A DNA stretch of 37,644 nucleotides, taken from positions 1 to 37,644 of the forward strand of contig JACIWT010000020.1 of assembly GCA_014360825.1 (NCBI GenBank), read 5' to 3'. Both the position numbers and the translations under genes were made by a program. Below the pieces are notes generated by a model. It did no database searches and was not told the origin of the DNA. It saw only the letters and a program-made list of their open reading frames with translations. Shown here piece by piece: positions 23,734 to 32,565 of the stretch; position 1 is the first letter of the stretch; every line of letters starts with the position of its first letter. This DNA is from Chloroflexota bacterium (GTDB lineage: Bacteria; Chloroflexota; Anaerolineae; UBA2200; JACIWT01).

Positions 23734-24333
23734 GTGGACGAAAAGGCGGCTATCAGTGCTGCTCAGAAGGGCGACACCCAGGCGTTCAATCGCCTGGTGT
23801 TAATCTATCAGGGGCTGGCCTACAACGTGGCTTATCGTATGTTGGGCGATGAAGACGCCGCCGCTGACGCCACTCAAGACGCCTTTCTGTCCGCTTATCG
23901 GGCTATTGCTCAGTTTCGCGGAGGCTCCTTCAAGGCATGGCTACTACGCATCGTCACCAATGCCTGCTACGACCAACTTCGCCATCAGCAACGCCGCCCA
24001 GCTACCTCCCTCGATGACCTGATCGTGGACTCGGATCACAGCACCCTATTTGAAGACGAGCGTGAATCCCCTGAGCACTACGCTATCCGTCGGGAACTCG
24101 CACAGGAGATCCAGAAAGGACTGCGCACATTGCCCATCGAGCAGCGCGTGACCCTCATTCTCTCCGACATCCAAGGCCTGAGTTATGAGGAAATCGCCGC
24201 CGTGACAGGCACTTCTCTCGGTACGGTGAAATCCAGGCTCAGTCGTGGGCGCGCCCGCCTGCGTGACTATCTACGGGAAACGGGGGAACTTCTGCCAGCC
24301 CGTTATCGTCTACATAGTGAATCGCCGAAGTAA
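23734..24333 (+). CDS. ECF-type RNA polymerase sigma factor
   Basis: 199 aa; GTG start 9 nt after GGAG (23721-23724). Region 2 (DEDAAADATQDAFLSAYRAI) and region 4 (LPIEQRVTLILSDIQGLSYE, then GTSLGTVKSRLSRGRARL) are both present; no other domains. It is followed 17 nt later by an anti-sigma gene, the usual pairing for signal-responsive sigma factors. The stimulus cannot be read from the sequence. Confidence 0.93.
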   Translation: MDEKAAISAAQKGDTQAFNRLVLIYQGLAYNVAYRMLGDEDAAADATQDAFLSAYRAIAQFRGGSFKAWLLRIVTNACYDQLRHQQRRPATSLDDLIVDSDHSTLFEDERESPEHYAIRRELAQEIQKGLRTLPIEQRVTLILSDIQGLSYEEIAAVTGTSLGTVKSRLSRGRARLRDYLRETGELLPARYRLHSESPK

Positions 24334-24350
24334 CACAAGGGGTAGTTTGC

Positions 24351-25331
24351 ATGTCCCCATCTGCAAACAAAGTAAGTGCAACGGAACATGAGCGCTATCG
24401 GGAGGACCTCTCCGCGTATTTGGACCGACAGTTGGAGCCGGCTCGAATGGCTGAGGTCGAGGCCCATTTGGTAGCGTGCGAGGCTTGCCGAGAAGAACTA
24501 GCTTCTCTCGAGCAGACAGTGCTCTGGCTGCGCCAGTTACCGCCCGTTCGGCTGCCGCGTTCGTTTGTTATTCCGGTGGCGAAGCCCGCTCCGCAACGAG
24601 CCACGACACTGGGATGGACTTACGGCTACCTGCGCCTGGCAACTGCCCTGGCGATGGCGTTATTGGTGCTGGTAGTGTCGGGGGATCTTTTCCTGCAATT
24701 TGGGCTGGGTCCACAGGCGCCCGCGGCCCTGCCCGCGCCTGTGGCAATGCAGCCCGCGGAATTCGGGATCAAAGCCGTGCCGACGGAGCCAAGCGAACTG
24801 ACATTAGGCTTGGCTGGTGAAGAGGGAGTCGCAGAACCCACGCCCACACCCGATACGACATTGAGAGTTGCCTACGCACCCGTAGAATCGCCATCGCCAC
24901 AGTCGGTGGATGCGGGGGCGAAAGCGCTGACGCCTGAAGGACTGGGTATCGGTGAGACAATCGAATACACGCCCACGTACGCCGTGGTAGCCCGCGAATC
25001 ACCAGAGCAACCCACGCCGGAAACGGCTGCTGCCCTTACAAGCGAGGGCCAACGCGGCCAACCTCCATCGGTGGCACCACAGCCGACACCTGAGCCCACC
25101 GCCACGCCCAAACCCACCCTTGTGCCCCAACCAACGCCGACCTTGCTGGTGGTGGCCATGGAAAGGGGCGCGGGCCCAGTGCCCACTGTCCCACCACCTG
25201 CCCACGAGTACGCCCTCGTGCAATACGAGGACACGATCACACCACTTTTGCGGATGGTGGAGGTCGTCCTGTTGGTGTTGGTTGTTGTGCTGGTTGGGCT
25301 GACCTGGTGGGCGCGCCGAAGCCGGGTGTAG
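24351..25331 (+). CDS. Zinc-finger anti-sigma factor with long extracytoplasmic Pro/Thr region
   Basis: 326 aa. N-terminal anti-sigma zinc motif HLVACEAC (His39, Cys43, Cys46) for binding the upstream sigma factor. One membrane helix at about 95-117, then a roughly 180-residue Pro/Thr/Ala/Glu-rich region (PTPEPTATPKPT and similar), then a second helix at about 303-320 with a short basic tail. Two helices with a low-complexity loop outside suggest a sensor. Its last ~40 nt and the following terminator recur at 25904-26020, after hicA. Confidence 0.85.
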   Translation: MSPSANKVSATEHERYREDLSAYLDRQLEPARMAEVEAHLVACEACREELASLEQTVLWLRQLPPVRLPRSFVIPVAKPAPQRATTLGWTYGYLRLATALAMALLVLVVSGDLFLQFGLGPQAPAALPAPVAMQPAEFGIKAVPTEPSELTLGLAGEEGVAEPTPTPDTTLRVAYAPVESPSPQSVDAGAKALTPEGLGIGETIEYTPTYAVVARESPEQPTPETAAALTSEGQRGQPPSVAPQPTPEPTATPKPTLVPQPTPTLLVVAMERGAGPVPTVPPPAHEYALVQYEDTITPLLRMVEVVLLVLVVVLVGLTWWARRSRV

Positions 25332-25405
25332 ACGTCTGCTGCGCGAAGGTCAGGGGCGAGCGAGGTGGCCCCTGACTTTTGTTTTTCACCGATGCCATGT
25401 ATAAT
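25290..25405. repeat. ~116-bp direct repeat, left copy (anti-sigma 3' end, terminator, -10 box)
   Basis: Holds the last codons of the anti-sigma gene, a terminator and ATGCCATGTATAAT. It matches 25904-26020 closely, including an identical 40-nt terminator block. The hicBA pair lies exactly between the two copies. Confidence 0.85.
25349..25386 (+). terminator. Terminator of the sigma/anti-sigma operon
   Basis: GTCAGGGGC / GCCCCTGAC 9-bp perfect stem with a 10-nt loop, followed by TTTTGTTTTT. Confidence 0.9.
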
Positions 25406-25441
25406 TTGTTAAAGGAATGGTTGCGTGAAGGAGGCGAGGGG

Positions 25442-25648
25442 ATGAGGCAGGTGATTATTTACCCTGGCGAAGATGGCTATTGGGTGGCTGAGTGTCCTAG
25501 CCTGCCTGGTTGCATTAGTCAGGGCAAGACAAAAGAAGAGGCTATTGCGAACATCAGAGAAGCAATTCGGGGGTACATTGCTGCATTGGAGGAAGATCAT
25601 CTTCCTGTTCCAGAAGAACGCTTCGAAGCGCTTCTGGTGGCGGTATGA
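25442..25648 (+). CDS. hicB: HicB-family antitoxin
   Basis: 68 aa; AAGGAGG (25428-25434) 7 nt before the ATG at 25442, which is preferred over earlier starts that read back into the terminator. The partial RNase-H-like HicB fold is recognisable: YPGEDGYWVAECPSLPGC, then SQGKTKEEAIANIREAI. No separate DNA-binding domain, as in short HicB forms. It neutralises the HicA toxin encoded directly downstream with an ATGA overlap (25645-25648). The antitoxin-first order is the reverse of E. coli hicAB. Confidence 0.88.
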   Translation: MRQVIIYPGEDGYWVAECPSLPGCISQGKTKEEAIANIREAIRGYIAALEEDHLPVPEERFEALLVAV

Positions 25649-25866
25649 GCAAATTACCAAGGATTTCGGGCCGTGAGTGCGTCAAAGCATTGGGGAAAGC
25701 AGGCTTCTACTTCAAGCGGCAAGAAGGGAGCCACATCATCCTACGTCGGGATGATCCTTTCGCTCAAATTGTCGTTCCTGATCATAAAGAGCTGGATAGA
25801 GGCACACTGCGTGCGATCATCCGGCAGGCAGGTCTCAGCGTAGATGAATTCGTGAACTTGTTGTGA
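25645..25866 (+). CDS. hicA: HicA-family toxin (mRNA interferase)
   Basis: 73 aa, double-stranded-RNA-binding-like fold: SGRECVKALGKAGFYFKRQ followed by GSH, whose His is the catalytic residue of the family. HicA cleaves mRNA when the antitoxin is depleted. All expected residues are present, so it looks intact. Translationally coupled to hicB. The second copy of the direct repeat starts 38 nt after its stop. Confidence 0.88.
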   Translation: MSKLPRISGRECVKALGKAGFYFKRQEGSHIILRRDDPFAQIVVPDHKELDRGTLRAIIRQAGLSVDEFVNLL

Positions 25867-25903
25867 GGCCACTGTTTGGCTTCAGAAGGCATTTGTTGTC
25901 GGG

Positions 25904-26020
25904 CTGGTTGGGCTGACCTGGTGGGTGTGCCGAAGCCGGGCGTAGACGCGTGCTAGGTGATAGTCAGGGGCGAGCGAGGTGGCCCCTGACTTTTGTTTTT
26001 CGCCGATGCCATGTTATAAT
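25904..26020. repeat. ~117-bp direct repeat, right copy
   Basis: Near-copy of 25290-25405: a decayed anti-sigma gene end (its frame still ends in TAG), the same terminator and TATAAT. It supplies a terminator after hicA and a likely -10 (26015-26020, with TTGTTT at 25993-25998, 16-nt spacer) for the methylase gene. Confidence 0.85.
25963..26000 (+). terminator. Terminator of hicBA (duplicated copy)
   Basis: Same stem, loop and T-run as 25349-25386. Confidence 0.88.
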
Positions 26021-26071
26021 TTTATAAAGAAACTATGTTTGGGCTATACAAGACGCAGGGTAGTCGATAAA

Positions 26072-27361
26072 ATGAAAACTTGGCATAAGGTAATCATTGG
26101 CGATTCAAGAGATATGAAGGAGGTAGCGGATGAGTCCGTCCACCTCATTATTACTTCTCCACCCTACTGGCAGTTGAAAGACTATGGGAATGGAAGGCAG
26201 ATAGGCTTCAACGACAGTTATGAAGAATATATCAACAATCTCAATTTGGTTTGGAGTGAATGCCATAGAGTTTTGCACAAAGGATGCCGTTTGTGCATTA
26301 ACATCGGCGATCAGTTTGCGCGTTCTGTTTACTACGGAAGGTACAAAGTTATTCCAATAAGAACGGAAATCATTAAGTTTTGTGAAAGCGCGGGTTTCGA
26401 CTATATGGGGGCTATTATCTGGCAGAAAGTTACTACTTGCCATACAACCGGCGGAGCTACAGTGATGGGGTCTTTTCCCTATCCGCGAAATGGAATCCTC
26501 AAGCTGGACTACGAGTTTATTTTAATCTTCAAGAAATACGGAAATCCGCCAAGGGTAAGCAAAGAAATTAGAGAGCAATCGAAATTGACAGAAGAGGAAT
26601 GGCATCAGTACTTCACAGGACACTGGAACTTTCCAGGCGAGAAACAAGGCAAGCATCTGGCAATGTTTCCTGAGGAGTTACCGAAGCGCCTCATAAAAAT
26701 GTTTAGTTTTGTTGGTGATACAGTGCTCGACCCTTTTCTCGGAAGTGGCACAACCTCATTGGCTGCCAAGAATCTGAACAGGAACTCTATCGGATATGAG
26801 ATTAATGAAGATTTTCTTCCACTTATACAGAAAAAGGTTGGACTGGAGCAGGGAGCGCTTTTTGGAGATGTGATTTTTGAAATAATTAGACAGGAGGAGA
26901 TCAGAACAGACTTTAGAAACGCGATTCAAAGACTCCCTTATGTCTTCAAAGATCCGATACGGTTTGACAAAAGGATTGATCCGAGAAAGTTGAAATTTGG
27001 ATCGAAAATAGACAGTTCTTCTTCTGGGCGAGAAACGTGCTATTCTGTGAGAGAAGTCGTCTCACCAGAGATATTAGTTTTGCATAACGGACTGAGGGTC
27101 AGGCTACTAGGGGTGAGAGAAAGGCCGGAAAGGAGGCAGGAGGCAATTCAGTTCTTACGTGCAAAAACCCGTGGACAGAAAGTCTTCCTGAGATTTGACA
27201 CAATAAAATACGACGAAGAAAATAATTTACTTTGCTATCTTTACCTGCGGAACAAGACCTTTCTCAATGCCCATTTGATCAAAAATGGTTTAGTTGATGT
27301 AGATATCTCCCTCGACTACAAATATAGGTCGAGATTCTTGTCACAGAAGGTGGCAGAATAG
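26072..27361 (+). CDS. DNA methyltransferase (N4-cytosine type likely) with C-terminal SNase-like domain
   Basis: 429 aa from the ATG at 26072; the longer open frame reads back through the duplicated terminator. Catalytic motif TSPPYW (28-33) precedes the SAM motif DPFLGSGTT (220-228), the beta-class order used by N4-cytosine and some N6-adenine methylases. Residues about 325-429 resemble staphylococcal-nuclease folds (VRLLGVRERPE, VFLRFDTIKYDEENN, LNAHLIKNGLVDVD). One catalytic Arg position and an Asp appear replaced, so this part may bind rather than cut DNA. The restriction gene starts at the base after its stop. AT-richer than its neighbours, suggesting transfer. Confidence 0.85.
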   Translation: MKTWHKVIIGDSRDMKEVADESVHLIITSPPYWQLKDYGNGRQIGFNDSYEEYINNLNLVWSECHRVLHKGCRLCINIGDQFARSVYYGRYKVIPIRTEIIKFCESAGFDYMGAIIWQKVTTCHTTGGATVMGSFPYPRNGILKLDYEFILIFKKYGNPPRVSKEIREQSKLTEEEWHQYFTGHWNFPGEKQGKHLAMFPEELPKRLIKMFSFVGDTVLDPFLGSGTTSLAAKNLNRNSIGYEINEDFLPLIQKKVGLEQGALFGDVIFEIIRQEEIRTDFRNAIQRLPYVFKDPIRFDKRIDPRKLKFGSKIDSSSSGRETCYSVREVVSPEILVLHNGLRVRLLGVRERPERRQEAIQFLRAKTRGQKVFLRFDTIKYDEENNLLCYLYLRNKTFLNAHLIKNGLVDVDISLDYKYRSRFLSQKVAE

Positions 27362-28009
27362 ATGCCGAAAGAATGGATACTGAACCAAGCAAACATGCGC
27401 TGGCAGTTTAATAGACCCAGGAATGTGGGGAAGGTTTCAGAAGAGATAAGAAAATGCGCGCCCAAGTCTTTGGAAGAATGGGAGGATTATTACTATCGGA
27501 ATGTCTATCCCAAAGAACATTTAGAGCAATTAGGGCGGAAACTCTACATAAAAATCAGCGAGGTATGTCAGGCGGAAATCGAGAGTATTACTGAACAGGA
27601 TTGCGTGGATTTTGTGATCAATTTGGTAATCAATAGAACTTGTGATGGATATCACTCTGAGATACAGACAATCTACGGGCAATTGCAACAGGCGTTGGGT
27701 GTTAAGATAGAACCTGCGCCAGATGAGTGGGATAGAGGATACAATGTGGATTTTTTCATCAAAGTCAAAGACAAATACATCGGGCTTCAAATCAAACCAG
27801 CAGGATATCCCTATATTACACAGATCATCAATGAGTTAGAATTTCAGAAGCAGACCCACGAAAAATTCACTGCTAAATATGGCGGCAAGGTCTTCTACAT
27901 TATCTCAGTGCGTGAGGGGAAAAAGAAGGTCATCTACAATCCAGAAGTTATCGAGGAAATCAGGGGCGAGATCGAAAGATTAGAGGGAATAGACGGGGTG
28001 TATCGCTGA
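27362..28009 (+). CDS. MjaI-family type II restriction endonuclease
   Basis: 215 aa. The opening EWILNQANMRWQFNRPRNVG resembles the MjaI family. A PD-(D/E)xK-like site is visible: Asp130 in NVDFFIKV, then Gln143 and Lys145 in GLQIKPAG. The MjaI prototype cuts CTAG, so that target is a reasonable guess, not a demonstrated one. It directly abuts the methylase gene and shares its AT-rich composition. A half copy of the 52-bp palindromic element follows the stop. Confidence 0.72.
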   Translation: MPKEWILNQANMRWQFNRPRNVGKVSEEIRKCAPKSLEEWEDYYYRNVYPKEHLEQLGRKLYIKISEVCQAEIESITEQDCVDFVINLVINRTCDGYHSEIQTIYGQLQQALGVKIEPAPDEWDRGYNVDFFIKVKDKYIGLQIKPAGYPYITQIINELEFQKQTHEKFTAKYGGKVFYIISVREGKKKVIYNPEVIEEIRGEIERLEGIDGVYR

Positions 28010-28021
28010 AGTTGTGCCTGT

Positions 28022-28037
28022 AGATTGCTCCCCTGAC
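28022..28037. repeat. Half remnant of the 52-bp palindromic element
   Basis: AGATTGCTCCCCTGAC matches the right end of the elements at 2386-2437 and 2808-2859 with one difference. It lies 13 nt after the restriction gene stop. Confidence 0.4.
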
Positions 28038-28093
28038 AAATTTTGATAGTGCAGAGCTATCCAAGAAGAGGAACACAGATCTGAGCAGCGTAG

Positions 28094-29020
28094 GTGAGCC
28101 AATTGTTCACACCAGGTAAAGGTATCCAGCAGGGACTGGCGCGCACGCGACAGTCCTTTTTCGGGCGGGTGGCCGGGCTCTTCGGGGCCAGTGACATCAC
28201 GCCCCAACTGTATAGCGAACTCGAGGAGTTGCTCATCCAAGCCGATGTCGGTGTGGAGACCACCGTCGCTCTGGTGGAGGGCTTGCAAGAGGAGGTCAAT
28301 CGTCGCCATCTGCGTCGCGCCGCCGACGCCGGAACTCTCTTACGCCAGCAAATGATAGCCCTGCTGAACACACGCTCACACGTCTATCTGGCGGAGAAGC
28401 CGCCGCTGGCCGTCATCTTGGTGGTGGGGGTGAATGGCTCAGGCAAGACCACCAGCATTGCCAAACTGGCCCACTATCATCAGGCTCGTGGCGAGTCAGT
28501 CATCCTGGCCGCTGCTGATACCTTCCGCGCGGCGGCAATTGACCAATTGCGCGTGTGGGGGGATCGGCTGGGTGCGGATGTGATCGCCCACCAGCCTGGG
28601 GCAGACCCAGGGGCAGTGGTGTACGATGCGGTGCGCGCAGCCCTGGCCCGCAAGGCCGATGTGCTCATTGTGGACACCGCGGGTCGCCTGCATACCAAGT
28701 ACAACTTGATGCAGGAACTCAAGAAGGTGCACAGCATCGCCACTCGCGAACTGCCCGGTGCGCCCCACGAGACGCTCCTGGTGCTCGACGCCACAACCGG
28801 CCAGAACGGGTTAGCCCAGGCCACGCATTTCAGCCAGGCCGTGAACGTAACTGGCATTTTCCTGGCCAAACTCGACGGCACAGCCAAGGGGGGCATCGCC
28901 TTCGCCATTGCCCGGCAGTTGGGCCTGCCCATCCTATTCGTCGGCACAGGCGAGGGGTTAGACGACGTGGCTCCCTTCGACCCGACCGAGTTCGTGAACG
29001 GCCTATTCGAAAAATCGTAG
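28094..29020 (+). CDS. ftsY: Signal recognition particle receptor FtsY
   Basis: 308 aa. NG domain only: a four-helix N domain (1-100), P-loop GVNGSGKTT (112-120), the DTFRAAA motif, DTAGR and AKLDG GTPase motifs, and TGEGLDD near the end. It receives ribosome-bound signal recognition particle at the membrane. The acidic N-terminal A domain of E. coli FtsY is absent, as in many bacteria. GTG start. prfB follows 83 nt after its stop. Confidence 0.95.
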   Translation: MSQLFTPGKGIQQGLARTRQSFFGRVAGLFGASDITPQLYSELEELLIQADVGVETTVALVEGLQEEVNRRHLRRAADAGTLLRQQMIALLNTRSHVYLAEKPPLAVILVVGVNGSGKTTSIAKLAHYHQARGESVILAAADTFRAAAIDQLRVWGDRLGADVIAHQPGADPGAVVYDAVRAALARKADVLIVDTAGRLHTKYNLMQELKKVHSIATRELPGAPHETLLVLDATTGQNGLAQATHFSQAVNVTGIFLAKLDGTAKGGIAFAIARQLGLPILFVGTGEGLDDVAPFDPTEFVNGLFEKS

Positions 29021-29036
29021 GAACCAACGAACGCAC

Positions 29037-29078
29037 ATCACGCATCACGTATCACGTATCACGTATCAATCATCACGC
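29037..29078. repeat. Six tandem heptamers before prfB
   Basis: Six 7-nt units: ATCACGC, three ATCACGT, ATCAATC, ATCACGC. They end 8 nt before the prfB ribosome site (AGGAGG, 29087-29092). Confidence 0.85.
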
Positions 29079-29103
29079 TTTATTCTAGGAGGTCTTCTCA
29101 AAA

Positions 29104-30211
29104 ATGGACGATTTACGCGAGAAATTGAACGATTTGCAACAGCGCATCCAACAAATCATGGTGCGTCTTTGACATCGCCGGACGCCAAGAACAGATCGCT
29201 GCTTTGGAGCAGCGCTCGGCTCAGCCGGACTTCTGGGATGATCCGCAGAGTGCCCAGGCTACGATGCAGGAATTGACCCGGCTGCGGGAAGATGTGGAGT
29301 TATGGAATGGGCTGTCTGAGCAGGTAAAGGAACTCTCTGGCTTGCTTGAACTGGCTGCCGCCGAAGATGACCAGAGCATAGCCGAGGAAATCGAGTCGGC
29401 CACCGCCCAGATCGAGGAGAAATTAGAGACTCTGGAATTCCAACTGCGCATGAGCGGCGAACACGATGCCAAAGACGCTATTCTCGCCATCCATGCCGGT
29501 GCCGGTGGCACCGAGTCCCAGGACTGGGCGGCCATGCTCCTGCGCATGTATCTGCGCTGGGCCGAGGACCATGGCTACAAGGCCACGATCATTGACTCCA
29601 CGCCCGGCGAGGAAGCAGGTATTAAGAGCGTTACCGTGACCATCGAGGGCCGCTACGCCTACGGCTACCTGCGCGCCGAGCGGGGGGTGCACCGTCTGGT
29701 GCGCTTGTCACCCTTTGACTCCGCACATCGCCGCCACACTTCCTTCGCTCTGGTAGAGGTCATCCCCGATATCGGCGAGGATGTTGAAGTCGAGATCAAG
29801 CCGGACGACGTGAAGATGGAGGTCTTCCGTGCCTCGAGCGCCGGCGGCCAACACATGCAGAAGAACGCTACCGCCGTGCGCCTGATCCATATCCCTACGG
29901 GAATTGTGGCCACCTGCCAGAACGAGCGCTCGCAGATGCAGAACCGTGAGACGGCGATGAAAGTGCTGCGGGCGCGACTGTACGAGATCGAGCGGCAGAA
30001 AAAAGAGGAGGAGAAAGCCCGGCTGAAAGGCGAGCACATCTCGGCTGGTTGGGGCAATCAAATCCGCTCTTATGTGCTGCATCCTTACCAGATGGTCAAA
30101 GATCTGCGCACTGGCCACGAGACCGGCAATGCAAACGCGGTGCTCGACGGTGAACTAGACTCATTCATTGAAGCCTATCTGCGTGACAGCATGGGAGAGG
30201 AACGGGACTAA
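29104..30211 (+). CDS. prfB: Peptide chain release factor 2, programmed +1 frameshift
   Basis: About 368 aa, encoded as 29104-29169 joined to 29171-30211. The first 22 codons end CTT, then an in-frame TGA (29170-29172), and the CTT-TGA-C slippery site lets ribosomes shift +1 and continue DIAGRQEQ. This is the classical RF2 autoregulation, in which low RF2 favours the shift. The stop-codon-reading motif SPF (RLSPFDS) and catalytic GGQ (SAGGQHMQKN) are present. The upstream enhancer is weaker than in E. coli: ATGGTG rather than AGGGGG. AGGAGG lies 11 nt before the ATG. Confidence 0.95.
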
Positions 30212-30489
30212 TTCATCGCCGAGGCGTGGAACGATGATCGAAAAGCGCATCCATATCTCCCGTCCGCTTGTGAGCCCCGATTTGGCGAAATTCAACAAAG
30301 TGGCTAAAATGAATATTACTTTTAGAAGGATTCCTGGCAACTGATGATAAGCAGGCGAGCCACTCCCGAGGCATTGGCGCTGACAAAGCTGCGTCGTGGA
30401 ATGTCTCGCCTCAACATTTTTCGGCTCGTCATTGAAGAGAGCACATAGTCAAGGATGATCATTCTGTTGCGGAAAGAGAGACGGAGAGC
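30212..30489 (+). other. Intergenic region with two unsupported micro-ORFs
   Basis: Short frames begin at ATG 30234 (MIEKRIHISRPL..., 36 codons) and ATG 30342 (MISRRATPEA..., 34 codons, ending TAG). Neither has a good ribosome site or a recognisable motif. They may be decayed gene remnants. Confidence 0.3.
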
Positions 30490-32466
30490 ATGCATCTATT
30501 GGCATACCCCTTGTTGACCGGTGCGCTTGCCCTCGTGGTCGTCGTCTACTTTGCCATCCGTATTCAGAGGGGCAGAATCGTCTCGGCCAAGATGGCCGAG
30601 ATCGCTGGTTATATCAGCATCGGCGCTCAGACATACCTGCGCCGGCAATTCATTACTATCCTCACGATCATGCCTATCATCGGGGCAGGCATTTACCTCA
30701 TGTTCGGATGGAAGGTGACTCTCACCTTCGTCTTGGGTGCTCTGGTATCTTTGCTCACTGGCTACCTGGGTATGACTGCGGCCACCCGTGCCAACGTGCA
30801 CATGGCCGACGGCGCTCGCCAATCACCCACCATGGCCTTCCGTATCGCTGTCCTGGGTGGCGCTATCATGGGCCTATGTGTGACTGGGTTCAGTCTCATC
30901 TCACTCTCTATCTTATATTTAATCTTTCGAGAGCCCGAACCATTGGTTGGTTTCGGCTTCGGCGCCAGTCTGGCTGCCCTCTTCGCCCAAGTCGGTGGGG
31001 GTATCTACACCAAGTCCGCAGATATAGGAGCGGATCTAGTTGGGAAAGTGGAGAAAAGAATCCCAGAGGACGATCCGCGAAACCCGGCGGTGGTCGCTGA
31101 CCTGGTTGGGGACAACGTGGGTGACTGCGCTGGCCGAGGGGCGGATCTCTTCGAGAGTTTTAGCGATGATATTGTAACCGGAATGGTCATCGGGGTGACG
31201 ATGATCCCCAGATATGGCATCGGCGCGCTGTTTTACCCCCTTGCCCTTCAGTCCACAGGGGTCTTGGCATCCCTGGCAGGGATCGCCATGACTCGCGCCT
31301 GGCGGAGGGAAATGGAACCCACGACCTCGTTCAACATCGGCCTACTGACGAACACCGTGTTGAGTCTCATGGGCGCGTTTTTCCTGATCAAGTTCCTCCT
31401 CAACGATATGGCTATTTTCTTTGCTGCGGTCTGTGGCATAGCGATCACTCTCGTGGCCTCGTTCGCCACGCGCTATTACGCGGGTATGACCGGCGCGCCA
31501 GTAAAGCGTATGGCGGAGGCTTGCAAGCGTAGCACTGCTCTGAACATCCTAACGGGTTTGGCCTACGGCTTGCAGAGCCCGCTCCTCTCTATCATTGCCA
31601 TCATGCTTGGGATCAGTCTCTCCTATGTGTTGTCGGGCGGTTCCCTGTTGGCCATCGTGACCGTGAACATCGGCACCGACTTGTTGATCGGCTTCATCAT
31701 GATGTCCGATGCCTTTGGTCCCATCACTGATAATGCCTCCGGCATCGCCGAGATGTCCAAAGCGGAGGCCCGCACTGTGAACTCCCTCTCCAGACTGGAC
31801 GCCGTTGGAAACACGATGAAGGCCATTACCAAAGCCTACGCCATGTCCTCGGGGACCATCACGGCTTTTACGATCTTCATTACCTTTTTCCAGAAAACCC
31901 AGGTAAATGCGATGAATGTTTCCCATCCGTTCAACCTAGCGTTCGTCTTCATCGGTGTGGCCGTACCCTACCTTATCTCCTCCCTGGTGATCGGCTCCAC
32001 CACCAAAACGGCATTCCAGATGGTGGATGAAGTGCGCCGCCAATTCCACGAGATCAAGGGTCTTTTGGAAGGCAAGGCTGCTCCAGACTACGCCCGGTGC
32101 GTGGATATCGCCACTCGAAACGCTTTGCGAGAGATGATCCTGCCGGGGTTCGTGGGTGTGGCTACCCCGTTTGCTGTGGGCCTTTTGTTCGGTGCGGAAG
32201 CGCTGGGCGCGCTCCTAATCGGGGTCATTGCCTCGGCCGCTCTCTTGGGACCGTTCTTCAATAATCTGGGCACTGCCCTCGACAATGCTAAGAAAGCGAT
32301 TGAAGTTAGGGGAATCCATAACTACGAGGCTGCGGAACACGAAGCGGCGGTCGTCGGTGATACTGTGGGCGACCCAATGAAGGACGTGGCTGGCCCGTCT
32401 CTGCTGATCTTGATCAAACTGGTCGGCATGATCGCGCTACTGATGGTCAGCCTGGTGCGTCGGTAA
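30490..32466 (+). CDS. hppA: Membrane-bound proton-translocating pyrophosphatase, K+-independent type
   Basis: 658 aa with about sixteen membrane helices. It hydrolyses PPi and pumps H+ out of the cytoplasm. The substrate-site segment ADIGADLVGKVEKRIPEDDP, then DNVGDCAGRGADLFE, is intact. GNTMKAIT (440-447) carries Lys444 and Thr447, the Lys/Thr pair that marks K+-independent enzymes. GGAG precedes the ATG. A terminator follows at 32471. It fits with the two PPi-type phosphofructokinases in the window. Confidence 0.95.
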   Translation: MHLLAYPLLTGALALVVVVYFAIRIQRGRIVSAKMAEIAGYISIGAQTYLRRQFITILTIMPIIGAGIYLMFGWKVTLTFVLGALVSLLTGYLGMTAATRANVHMADGARQSPTMAFRIAVLGGAIMGLCVTGFSLISLSILYLIFREPEPLVGFGFGASLAALFAQVGGGIYTKSADIGADLVGKVEKRIPEDDPRNPAVVADLVGDNVGDCAGRGADLFESFSDDIVTGMVIGVTMIPRYGIGALFYPLALQSTGVLASLAGIAMTRAWRREMEPTTSFNIGLLTNTVLSLMGAFFLIKFLLNDMAIFFAAVCGIAITLVASFATRYYAGMTGAPVKRMAEACKRSTALNILTGLAYGLQSPLLSIIAIMLGISLSYVLSGGSLLAIVTVNIGTDLLIGFIMMSDAFGPITDNASGIAEMSKAEARTVNSLSRLDAVGNTMKAITKAYAMSSGTITAFTIFITFFQKTQVNAMNVSHPFNLAFVFIGVAVPYLISSLVIGSTTKTAFQMVDEVRRQFHEIKGLLEGKAAPDYARCVDIATRNALREMILPGFVGVATPFAVGLLFGAEALGALLIGVIASAALLGPFFNNLGTALDNAKKAIEVRGIHNYEAAEHEAAVVGDTVGDPMKDVAGPSLLILIKLVGMIALLMVSLVRR

Positions 32467-32470
32467 AGGG

Positions 32471-32511
32471 AAGAGGCCCCGGCGGGATACAAGCGCTAGG
32501 GCCTCTTTTGT
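32471..32511 (+). terminator. Terminator after hppA
   Basis: AAGAGGCCC (32471-32479) pairs with GGGCCTCTT (32499-32507), followed by TTG-TTG. Confidence 0.75.
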
Positions 32512-32565
32512 TGCGGCCAAGTGGAATGCTATGTCGGAGTGGTAGTACATCGAAGGGGGTGCAAT

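Noticed and set aside
25979-26071. Upstream start for the methylase
   Set aside because: That reading begins inside the duplicated terminator and -10 box; the Met at 26072 begins the conserved domain.
26072-28009. CTAG avoidance as proof of the restriction specificity
   Set aside because: CTAG occurs at several places in the core by eye, and no statistical test could be run.
29170-29172. In-frame TGA in prfB as a selenocysteine codon or a broken gene
   Set aside because: The context is the exact RF2 frameshift site and the downstream frame is intact.
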